A program made the translations under genes and the position numbers. 12,659 nt of DNA from the NCBI GenBank assembly GCA_021817355.1, contig JAKAVI010000162.1, positions 1-12,659 of the forward strand. The letters are read 5' to 3'. This document shows, in pieces, positions 1 to 5,808 of this stretch (its first letter is position 1; every line of letters starts with the position of its first letter). The DNA is from Pseudomonadota bacterium. GTDB taxonomy: Bacteria; Pseudomonadota; Alphaproteobacteria; Micropepsales; Micropepsaceae. Below the pieces are notes generated by a model. It was not told the DNA's origin. It made no database searches and worked only from the letters and a program-made list of their open reading frames with translations.

Positions 1-381
1 GATCATCGTGGCCAGCCCTTCCAGATTGAGTAGCAGGGAAGCCGACGCAGCCGAGGTCCGAGCAAGTCCAAGCATCAACAGGACGGGGCCAGCCACTCCC
101 CCACTCAGGACGACAAGGCCAAGCCAAGCCAGATCCGCCTTACGAAGCGGAGCCTCCGTTTGCCGTGCAGAACTCAGCCACCGTACGATTTGCACAATGC
201 TTAGCCCAACGCCCGAACCCAGGTAGAGGATGCCGGCAAGAAGCCATGGGCTGACCCCGTCCCCAAGCAGAAGTTTAGCAAACGGCGTGCTGGCGCCAAA
301 AAGCACTGCGGAGGCCAGAGCCATCGGTGCTCCGGGCCAATGCGGCAGCTGCCTCAGTGAAGATTTGAGTGCCTGCTTCAT
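1..381 (-). CDS. EamA/DMT-family membrane transporter, 3' part cut by window edge
   Basis: This is the first 127 codons of an inner-membrane permease of the drug/metabolite transporter (EamA) family, which typically exports small metabolites; the substrate cannot be read from the sequence. The frame is open from an ATG at 381-379 to the window edge. Three hydrophobic segments are visible at about residues 18-39, 45-66 and 84-106, with a fourth beginning near 111. The pattern FGASTPFAKLLL in the first segment and LLLNLEGLAT at the cut end are characteristic of EamA repeats. A full protein would have about 290-300 residues and ten segments. The start lies 9 bases after the stop of the upstream small membrane-protein gene, so the two are probably co-transcribed. 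Only a weak GGA precedes the ATG, which fits translational coupling. Family assignment is firm; specificity is unknown. Confidence 0.85.
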   Translation of the reverse strand, partial: MKQALKSSLRQLPHWPGAPMALASAVLFGASTPFAKLLLGDGVSPWLLAGILYLGSGVGLSIVQIVRWLSSARQTEAPLRKADLAWLGLVVLSGGVAGPVLLMLGLARTSAASASLLLNLEGLATMI

Positions 382-390
382 AGTCCGTTG

Positions 391-618
391 CTAACGTTCC
401 AGATCACGCTCACTGTGCACAAGGCGGCGCAGGGCAACAATGGCCCAGATCATTTCCACCACTCCGAAAGGCCAGGCGCCCTGAAGGAAGCCATAAGCAG
501 AAGCCAGCACGCAGGCGCCGGAAAATCCCAATATGGCCCAGTTGCCGCGATCCTCGAGCGCATAAAACAGCAGCATCAGGCTGACCGCAACCAGACCAAA
601 TACCGTCAATCCACCCAT
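391..618 (-). CDS. small hydrophobic membrane protein (about 75 aa), conserved hypothetical
   Basis: A protein of 75 residues starting at ATG 618-616; a TTG three codons further upstream (627) is an alternative start, and neither has a convincing ribosome binding site. It has two to three hydrophobic segments: residues about 3-18 (TVFGLVAVSLMLLFYAL), 25-44 (AILGFSGACVLASAYGFL) and 45-62 (QGAWPFGVVEMIWAIVAL). The ALEDR and GAWPFGVVE patterns look like a short conserved alphaproteobacterial membrane protein that I have no named function for. It ends with a charged tail (HSERDLER). It lies directly upstream of the EamA permease on the same strand with a 9-base gap, so the two probably form an operon. 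No function is assigned. Confidence 0.7.
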   Translation of the reverse strand: MGGLTVFGLVAVSLMLLFYALEDRGNWAILGFSGACVLASAYGFLQGAWPFGVVEMIWAIVALRRLVHSERDLER

Positions 619-665
619 GTGTTCCAAACCCGGTTACCGCACCGCGAAAGGCTAAAATAATTAAT

Positions 666-682
666 GCCCATGTACCATGGGC
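666..682. promoter_or_regulatory. perfect 7+3+7 inverted repeat, candidate operator
   Basis: GCCCATG and CATGGGC flank a 3-base centre (TAC), giving a perfect 17-base dyad. It sits about 50 bases upstream of the minus-strand small membrane-protein start and about 57 bases upstream of the plus-strand small ORF at 739, in a divergent arrangement. A protein-binding site is possible. No regulator is encoded in the window and the motif matches no family I can name. Confidence 0.25.
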
Positions 683-738
683 CCCAATTGGTACCCCACA
701 AACTGGCGCTTCGATAGGTCAGGGAGGAGAGATACACA

Positions 739-888
739 ATGAAGTCAGTAGCTGCTGCAAGAGCCCCTCTGCCTCAACCTGTGACGCGGCTGCATGATGG
801 TTCTCACTGCGTATTTGCCAGATGCTGGTGCGCCTGCCGCACGGTAACTGCCTTTTTCCAGCCACTTGCTTTACATAGATATTGTTGA
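739..888 (+). CDS. possible 49-aa small ORF with strong ribosome binding site
   Basis: ATG at 739 follows a very good Shine-Dalgarno stretch (GGGAGGAGAG, 722-731) at normal spacing and opens a 49-codon frame ending at TGA 886-888. The product begins MKSVAAARAPLPQPVTRL and ends in a Cys-rich part (about 5 Cys in the last 26 residues). I do not recognise it. It could be a real small protein or, more likely, the 5' stub of a decayed gene, because the downstream 600 bases contain no continuation that I recognise. The ribosome binding site is the main support. Confidence 0.25.
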   Translation: MKSVAAARAPLPQPVTRLHDGSHCVFARCWCACRTVTAFFQPLALHRYC

Positions 889-1498
889 CGCTGGGCTATA
901 GGTGATGTTGGTCTTCGATGTCGTAAGTGTGCCAAACGCCATGACGCATGAAGTGGCTCGGGCTACTGCAGCTCCCTATCCGCCATGCTTTGGCGATCGC
1001 GCAACGATGGCCGAACCACTAACCGTCCTTGACGAGGAGCTGGCACTATTCTTAATTTTTGCGAGCAGACGTCCGCCAGCCCAGACCATCTTGAAGCTAG
1101 CGCCCCATCTGTCCCATGTAGATGGCAACGGTATGGGCCGTATCTGTGTCGGCTCGAGATTCTCAATTGCAGCGCAGATACCTAAATGAGAAGACTGACT
1201 GGCTCATACCACGCCTTTCCTGTCAGGGCCTGCTATCATCACAAGCTAGCCGTCAAGATCAAGCTGATGCAGTTTCCTCTGCTCCGGAGCCAGTTCGCAG
1301 CGCGATTCCAATATTTGGTTAGCTCGACTTTTGGGCACGCACGGGGACGCCACACCACGTGTCACCTTGAAGCCAAGCTAACATGCCATCGCCCCGTGGC
1401 TTTGACTTGGCTCTGACGTAACGTGGCTTATCCCACCCGTCCACGCATCCACGCGTGAAAGCGGACCCCCGGTAGGCCAGCATAGATCTAACAACCGC
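889..1498. other. long non-coding or decayed stretch
   Basis: I see no convincing gene on either strand. Open frames of 60-95 codons exist (for example 902-1189 plus and 963-1166 minus), but they overlap one another, lack ribosome binding sites and resemble no family I know. The stretch contains no tRNA-like fold, no direct repeats and no transposase fragments that I can identify. It most resembles eroded accessory DNA. Confidence 0.4.
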
Positions 1499-1532
1499 CC
1501 ATCCGGGCCGTCACCGGCCCGGATGGCTTTTA
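1499..1532. terminator. strong 12-bp hairpin, probable intrinsic terminator near the hsp20 3' end
   Basis: CCATCCGGGCCG (1499-1510) pairs perfectly with CGGCCCGGATGG (1515-1526) around a 4-base loop, followed on the plus strand by CTTTTA. It starts about 24 bases beyond the hsp20 stop, so it may end the hsp20 transcript. On the minus strand, however, the stem is followed by GCGGTTGTT, a poor uridine tract. The better tract is on the plus strand, so it may act in both directions or end an unseen plus-strand transcript. Confidence 0.6.
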
Positions 1533-1555
1533 GCATTTTCTCAAGCCCAAAGACC

Positions 1556-2101
1556 CTAAGCCGCGGCTTTTATCGCGATTTTCTTTTCGGGCTTTATCAC
1601 TTCCGGCTTCTTGGGAAGGGTTACGGTAAGGACACCATTTTTGAACTGCGCCTCGACTCTTTCGGCATCGACCCCCTCTGGCACAGCAAAGCAGCGTTCA
1701 AACGCACCGAAGCTGCGCTCATGGAGGTAGTAGTCTTTTTGCTTCTCCTCCTTTTCCTGCCGCTTCTCGCCCCTAATGATCAGGCTTCCGTTGACCAGCT
1801 TTACCTCGATATCCTTCTCATCGATACCCGGTAACTCGGCAGCAATCTCGTAGACCTTTACCTTCTCAACGATATCGACCGCAGGTTCAGTAGCCCAACT
1901 AACGGCGCGGCTCCAGATTGGCTCAACATCGAAGATGGAACGCCGAAAAGGAGCACTCCACATGCCGCGATCGAAATCATCAAGCACGCGATCGACTTCT
2001 CGACGCAACCCCTCGAATGGCCTCCACGATGGCAACGCCCTCTGTGACGTCTGCACCTTGTTCTCAGTGGTCACAGGTACTTTTCCTAACACATCACCCA
2101 T
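1556..2101 (-). CDS. Hsp20 / alpha-crystallin small heat-shock protein
   Basis: A 181-residue cytosolic ATP-independent chaperone that holds unfolding proteins in a refoldable state, normally as large oligomers. The N-terminal arm (1-70) is Trp- and Arg-rich. The alpha-crystallin domain spans about 71-166 with the usual landmarks: AELPGI (88-93), GSLIIRGEK (105-113) and GVLTVTLPK (156-164). The charged EKEEKQKDYYLHERSFGAFER segment lies between them. The C-terminal tail carries an I-x-I motif (IAI, 175-177) used for oligomer assembly. The length is normal. The ATG at 2101-2099 is supported by AGGAG (complement of 2111-2115) at good spacing. The gene stands alone. Its upstream region holds a -10-like TATAAA and an FNR/FixK-like box, which suggests induction by oxygen limitation; I see no CIRCE element or heat-shock sigma-32 promoter. 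Confidence 0.97.
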   Translation of the reverse strand: MGDVLGKVPVTTENKVQTSQRALPSWRPFEGLRREVDRVLDDFDRGMWSAPFRRSIFDVEPIWSRAVSWATEPAVDIVEKVKVYEIAAELPGIDEKDIEVKLVNGSLIIRGEKRQEKEEKQKDYYLHERSFGAFERCFAVPEGVDAERVEAQFKNGVLTVTLPKKPEVIKPEKKIAIKAAA

Positions 2102-2142
2102 GAGCTGTTTCTCCTAGTAAAGGTTGAAACGAACCAAAGGTT

Positions 2143-2182
2143 TTTATACCGAGCCATTGTAGAAATGCCTGACCTAAATCAA
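2143..2182 (-). promoter_or_regulatory. hsp20 promoter: FNR/FixK-like box plus -10 element
   Basis: Read on the minus strand, TTGATTTAGGTCAG (2182-2169) matches the FNR/FixK pattern TTGA-N6-TCAA except for the last base. Twenty bases further, TATAAA (2148-2143) looks like a -10 element. With transcription starting near 2134-2136, the box would centre about 40 bases upstream, close to the -41.5 position used by class II FNR/CRP-family activators. No good -35 hexamer is needed in that arrangement. The sequences and spacing are seen; the regulation is inferred. Confidence 0.45.
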
Positions 2183-2708
2183 GGCAAAGCGCAGCAGCGC
2201 ACAGCGCGTTACATTGGCGAAGGAAGCAGGTCGCACTTAACATTTGTGACAAAGCTATTTTGTGCTCATCACACTGTGACATGTATCGTTGGCATGAAAT
2301 TACTTTGAGAGTTTACCGCCGCGCCCAGAAGGCTTTGCAGACAATGAACACCCCGTAAGCACGGCGCGTCAGCGGAAAGACGGAGTTTATCGTTATGGCG
2401 AATTTTAAACGCTCTTCGTTCGGCCAAGACATTCATGCCCTATGCGACGCGGCACGACCTCGTGCGGAACTTCTCAATTCTCTCTCGAGGTTCGGGCGAC
2501 CTAACTCACAGAAAGCATTCCGAGCGCCGTGCTATGGCGCACAGATCTCTTACCGGACAGCGCAAGGCTTACGCTGGCCACGCCCCCGTGGGAGGATAGT
2601 CGATCGACCTCCAACCAAAACTCCGCAATTATGATGACCTGAAACACTATGTGCCGCTTAAGTCTCTTCTACGCGAGTAGCGCTAAACCAAATGAGATTC
2701 GAAGCCCA
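2183..2708. other. intergenic region between divergent hsp20 and the MBL hydrolase gene
   Basis: No gene is recognised here. A small dyad TCACA-C-TGTGA lies at 2269-2279. An open plus-strand tail without a start codon runs 2298-2408 and reads plausibly as protein (SLPPRPEGFADNEHP is part of it); it could be the 3' remnant of a lost gene. The 79-codon plus-strand frame at 2395-2634 has no ribosome binding site and no recognisable content, so it is not called. Confidence 0.35.
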
Positions 2709-2739
2709 TTGACCTTCCCCACATTGTATAACTCAATAT
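2709..2739 (+). promoter_or_regulatory. weak candidate promoter of the MBL hydrolase gene
   Basis: TTGACC (2709-2714) resembles a -35 element. TATAAC (2727-2732) is the best -10 look-alike, but the 12-base spacing is too short; CAATAT (2734-2739) at 19 bases is the alternative. An inverted repeat ATTG-N7-CAAT (2723-2737) covers the same place. Spacing is imperfect either way, so this is only a suggestion. Confidence 0.2.
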
Positions 2740-2778
2740 CTGTGACAAGGCGGTTGTGCACTCGATTTGGATGACACT

Positions 2779-3660
2779 ATGGCAGCTCTAGATGTTCAAC
2801 AATCACCAATCATATCAGCATTCTTTGATGATGCCACCAGCACGATATCCTACCTGGTGGCGGATCCACGGTCCAAGCGGGCCGCTATCATTGATTCGGT
2901 ACTGGACTACAACCCTCACGCGGGGCGAACGGATACGCGGTCGGCGGACGCGATCTTGGAGCATATCCGGAAAAATGACTTCAGCATTGACTGGCATCTG
3001 GAGACCCATGTCCATGCTGATCATCTGACGGCGGCGGTTTATCTCAGGAAAAAACTTGGCGGCCAAATCGCGATTGGCGAACAGGTTAGGGCTGTACAGT
3101 CTACCTTCCGAGATGTCTTCAACGCCGAAAGTGAATTCGTCCCCAATGGACGTCAGTTCGATCACCTTTTCCACAATGGTGAGCGTTTCCGCATCGGAAC
3201 GCTGGAGGCACGGGTCGTATTTACCCCGGGCCACACACCTGCCTGCGTGACATACTTAGTTGGCGGCGCAGCTTTTGTTGGTGATACAGTGTTTATGCCA
3301 GATTATGGAACTGCGCGCTGCGATTTTCCGGGTGGTGATGCGCGGACGCTTTACCGCTCAATACAGATGCTCCTTCAATTACCCCCGGATACAGTTCTCT
3401 ATATGTGTCACGATTATCGCCCAGGGGGCCGCCCTCCCATGTGGCAGACAACCGTAGCCGAGGAGCGCGCGGCAAACATTCACGTTCACGACGGCGTCAG
3501 CGAGGATACGTTCGTGACTATGCGTACAAATCGTGACAAGACGCTTGATATGCCTGCGCTGATTTTGCCTGCAGTGCAAATCAATATGCGTGCTGGTCAC
3601 TTCCCACCGGCGGAAGACAACGGCATTCATTACCTCAAGATTCCGCTGGATACAATTTGA
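2779..3660 (+). CDS. MBL-fold hydrolase, persulfide dioxygenase/Blh-type
   Basis: A 293-residue metallo-beta-lactamase-fold enzyme of the ETHE1/Blh-like group, which oxidises glutathione persulfide to sulfite with a single non-haem iron during sulfide detoxification. The metal motif THVHADH (76-82) supplies H77, H79, D81 and H82. Further ligands are expected at H152 (GHTPAC), D169 (GDTVFMPDYGTARCDFPGGD) and H211 (CHDY). The GTARCDFPGGDA signature is typical of this group and unlike glyoxalase II. The C-terminal half carries the conserved INMRAGHFPPAEDNG block. ATG 2779 is preferred; an in-frame TTG at 2767 would add four residues, and neither has a strong ribosome binding site. No rhodanese domain, quinone reductase or ArsR-type regulator is adjacent, so the sulfur role rests on family membership alone. 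The downstream gene (DUF302) is convergent. Confidence 0.92.
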   Translation: MAALDVQQSPIISAFFDDATSTISYLVADPRSKRAAIIDSVLDYNPHAGRTDTRSADAILEHIRKNDFSIDWHLETHVHADHLTAAVYLRKKLGGQIAIGEQVRAVQSTFRDVFNAESEFVPNGRQFDHLFHNGERFRIGTLEARVVFTPGHTPACVTYLVGGAAFVGDTVFMPDYGTARCDFPGGDARTLYRSIQMLLQLPPDTVLYMCHDYRPGGRPPMWQTTVAEERAANIHVHDGVSEDTFVTMRTNRDKTLDMPALILPAVQINMRAGHFPPAEDNGIHYLKIPLDTI

Positions 3661-3972
3661 GCGATTATTGCCTTCGGATGACGCCGCAGACGTCAAGAGC
3701 GCTTTCTTTCAGGGCTGGGCATGAATTGCATTTCGCCGTGTAATGCATATGTATTTCGAGCACCATTGAGCGGCAGAGCACCGCACAGCTGCTACATGGG
3801 CGTTCCGCCGTGACGGCGAGCTTTCTCCCGCGCGAGGGACCTATGGGTCAAAGCAGAACCAAGGCGCGCACTAGCCGACCAGATCGCGTCCGACGCGGCT
3901 CACCAACCGTCTGACATGGACCTGCGCCGAGCACTTCTGCCTAATGCAGTACCTGTTGAGGTATCATTTGGC
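3661..3972. other. intergenic region between convergent genes
   Basis: There is no recognisable gene. A perfect 13-base dyad CGCCGTGACGGCG sits at 3806-3818. A short plus-strand stretch near 3840-3930 reads as a basic peptide but is broken by stops. No U-tract terminator is evident for either flanking gene. Confidence 0.4.
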
Positions 3973-4359
3973 CTAAAGACGCTCGATCACCTGACGCAAT
4001 TTCTCCTGCACGCGCTTTGCCGCCAACTTAAGGTTCGTATTTTCAATTGCTTGCATTGAGGCGACCGGATCAATCGCCGCAATTTCGGTTTTCCCGTCAC
4101 CAACATCCTGAATCACGACGTTGCACGGAAGCATGGTTCCAACCTTGTCTTCCATCATAAGTGCCTCATAGGCAATTGAGGGGCTGCAGGCGCCAAGAAT
4201 GAGATAACGGCGAAACTCCTTGTTGAGCTTCTTCTTGAATACATCCTGGACATCGATCTGCGTGATAATTCCAAATCCTTCCTGCTGAAGGGCTTGCGTC
4301 GTACGGCGGACTGCTTCGTCAAAGTCGTGCCCAAGAGTTTTAGAGAAGTAGTAGGCCAT
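3973..4359 (-). CDS. DUF302-domain protein
   Basis: A 128-residue protein made almost entirely of a DUF302 domain, a small alpha/beta fold of unknown biochemical role. Support comes from the MAYYFSKTL start, FDEAVRRTTQALQQEGFG (13-30), the ILGACSP turn (54-60), and the C-terminal core LPCNVVIQDVGDGKTEIAAI (77-96) with the following DP. Two Cys (C58 and C79) fall in conserved positions. There is no signal peptide or membrane segment, so it is probably cytosolic. Three consecutive ATGs occur at 4365, 4362 and 4359; GGGAG (complement of 4367-4371) has proper spacing only to the third, which is why 4359 is chosen. The gene is single and convergent with the MBL hydrolase. Function is not assigned. 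Confidence 0.9.
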   Translation of the reverse strand: MAYYFSKTLGHDFDEAVRRTTQALQQEGFGIITQIDVQDVFKKKLNKEFRRYLILGACSPSIAYEALMMEDKVGTMLPCNVVIQDVGDGKTEIAAIDPVASMQAIENTNLKLAAKRVQEKLRQVIERL

Positions 4360-4582
4360 CATCATACTCCCGTCTGGTTTTCATTTTGGTCAAATTTGGC
4401 AACCCCGGCTGGATAAGACCGGCGTCCGCACCGTGATCCAGTTTACGCCCCTGTTATGGTGCAAGGCGCACCTTGAGCTCTGCTGGCATGGCGAACGCGC
4501 TTCTGTCTATCAGGCCGGCACCACATCATTCCCGGCATCGCGGCGTATCGCAGCATCTGGACACCCGGCCCAGCGATCCATT
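4360..4582. other. short intergenic region upstream of the DUF302 gene
   Basis: It holds the DUF302 ribosome binding site and a small hairpin GGTGC-AAGGC-GCACC. A TTCA-N6-TCAA sequence at 4380-4393 resembles an FNR-like box with one mismatch but lies too close to the start for an activator. No gene is seen. Confidence 0.4.
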
Positions 4583-5386
4583 CTAAGGTAGCACCACCTT
4601 GCCGTTGCGCGCCACGACAATTTCACCTTCGTCAAGGGGGCGCCACGGTTCATCACTCAATGGAACGCTGGCGAAAAGGACCAGATTCTGCATATCTGGC
4701 CCACCTTGTTCTGGTACCTCGACGCCGACCAGCGCGTCACTGTCGCTGTCACAGCTGCGCTCCAGTAGCCACAGGCCTGGAGGCGCGATCTTACCTGTGA
4801 CCTGTATGCGGCGATGTCCGTGGGCGAAGAGCGCGTCACTGTCCGAATAGAGAAAATTTGCGGGACCGAGGGCACGCATTTCAGAGGCAAAGCGGGCAAC
4901 TTCCGCCCTTCGCGCCTCCAGGGAGGGAATTTCGCCGTCCCGCCACAGTTGCGAAAGCCGTTCGAGCATTATGCAGAATGCAATTTCAGAGTCAGTTTCC
5001 CCCAAGGGCTCATAGCGCCTGGAATTGTCCGGAACCCTCTTTGCTATCGCATTGAACTGGCCATTGTGCGCGAATACGTGAATGCGACCGCCAAGTTCGC
5101 GGATAAAAGGTTGTGTATTGGCAAGGCACACACGTCCCAGTGTGGCGTGGCGAACATGGGAAACAAGAAGGTGCGTGGGTTGGCGGCGTTCTTCAATGAA
5201 CTTGAGCCACTGGCTGTCGGCCGCAGGCTCTGGCTCCTTGTACACGCGCGCGTCATGACCGTCGTATAGGGCAAGCCCCCAGCCATCGACGGTGTGCGTG
5301 GCGTATCCACCACGTTGGGCAAATCGTTCCAGGGAAATGGTTGCACGCGTGGGCAGCCGGCTTGACAGACAGAACAGTTCACACAT
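4583..5386 (-). CDS. class II glutamine amidotransferase (YafJ-like)
   Basis: A 267-residue Ntn-hydrolase-fold glutaminase domain standing alone, which should release ammonia from glutamine for an unknown acceptor. After removal of Met1 the nucleophile is Cys2 (MCELF). Other class II landmarks are DGWG (34-37), SHVRHATLG (76-84) for substrate binding, NTQPF (90-94), AHNGQF (106-111) for the oxyanion hole, and GETDSE (129-134). No synthetase domain is fused and none is encoded next door, as in the YafJ group; EgtC of ergothioneine synthesis is a relative, but no egtB or egtD homologue is seen here. The start is fixed by the MC dipeptide, although no clear ribosome binding site precedes it. An FNR/FixK-like box lies about 110 bases upstream (5495-5508). 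The substrate is unknown. Confidence 0.93.
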   Translation of the reverse strand: MCELFCLSSRLPTRATISLERFAQRGGYATHTVDGWGLALYDGHDARVYKEPEPAADSQWLKFIEERRQPTHLLVSHVRHATLGRVCLANTQPFIRELGGRIHVFAHNGQFNAIAKRVPDNSRRYEPLGETDSEIAFCIMLERLSQLWRDGEIPSLEARRAEVARFASEMRALGPANFLYSDSDALFAHGHRRIQVTGKIAPPGLWLLERSCDSDSDALVGVEVPEQGGPDMQNLVLFASVPLSDEPWRPLDEGEIVVARNGKVVLP

Positions 5387-5494
5387 TGTCTAACTCGATC
5401 CAGGGGGTACGTGACAATCCTGATCCTGACATTGCCTGGTCGGCTTGTGTCACCCAAGCTCTGCCAAGCATTCACGTTCCTAGAAATACCAACT

Positions 5495-5508
5495 TTGACC
5501 TAGCTCAA
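5495..5508 (-). promoter_or_regulatory. FNR/FixK-like box upstream of the glutamine amidotransferase gene
   Basis: The sequence is TTGACCTAGCTCAA on the plus strand, a full match to TTGA-N6-TCAA. It shares 11 of 13 bases with the box in front of hsp20 (TGACCTA..TCAA) and has the same orientation relative to its gene. No good -10 element is visible at the expected distance, so promoter function is unproven. Confidence 0.4.
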
Positions 5509-5622
5509 CTCGGTGAGCGTCATCAACTTTGGACACAGCATTTGGTCAAGCTACTGAGACGGGCCCGAGTTTGGGCGGAACCTCGAGTTTGGCGCGTCTT
5601 GAGGGAGCCAGGGCCACATGGC

Positions 5623-5808
5623 GTGTGCCCGCATCAAGGACGCATATTTGCGTTGGTTGTCGTGACGGGCTGCGTAATGCTACTCCTCACGCCAGCCTAT
5701 GCCGTGGACTTACTTGGTCAGGCGCAAGGCGCGGGCAGCCCTTGCTTGCGCGTAGCGAACAGGACGACGTCGATGCTAAAGCTGCCATCGGCGGAAATCT
5801 CAAAATAG
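5623..5808 (+). pseudogene. possible remnant of an exported-protein gene (signal-peptide-like)
   Basis: From a GTG at 5623 the plus frame reads a short charged start, a hydrophobic core (FALVVVTGCVMLLLTP) and an A-Y-A cleavage-like site followed by VDLLGQ. That is a convincing Sec signal-peptide layout. The frame then runs antisense into the 3' end of the methyltransferase gene and stops at 5808, with no recognisable mature domain. GAGGGAG at 5601-5607 is 15 bases upstream of the GTG, too far to be a good ribosome binding site. This may be a 5' gene fragment cut off by a rearrangement, or chance. Confidence 0.2.

Noticed and set aside
2395..2634. 79-codon plus-strand frame between hsp20 and the MBL gene
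   Set aside because: No ribosome binding site, no domain, and Arg/Pro-rich composition typical of chance frames.
2723..2737. ATTG-N7-CAAT as a sulfide-responsive ArsR-type (SqrR/BigR) operator before the MBL gene
   Set aside because: The half-sites and spacing do not match the ATTC-N8-GAAT pattern I recall for those regulators, and no such regulator is encoded nearby.
2815..3234. 139-codon minus-strand frame opposite the MBL hydrolase gene
   Set aside because: Antisense shadow; the plus strand carries all metal-binding motifs.
4380..4393. TTCA-N6-TCAA as a third FNR/FixK-like box before the DUF302 gene
   Set aside because: It has a mismatch in the key G and lies only about 20 bases from the start codon, too close for activation.
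5044..5475. Minus-strand frame with a ferredoxin-like Cys pattern (CVNCSVCQAGCP)
   Set aside because: It overlaps the amidotransferase gene on the same strand in another frame, and the Cys codons arise from its well-conserved start region; the rest shows no iron-sulfur protein.
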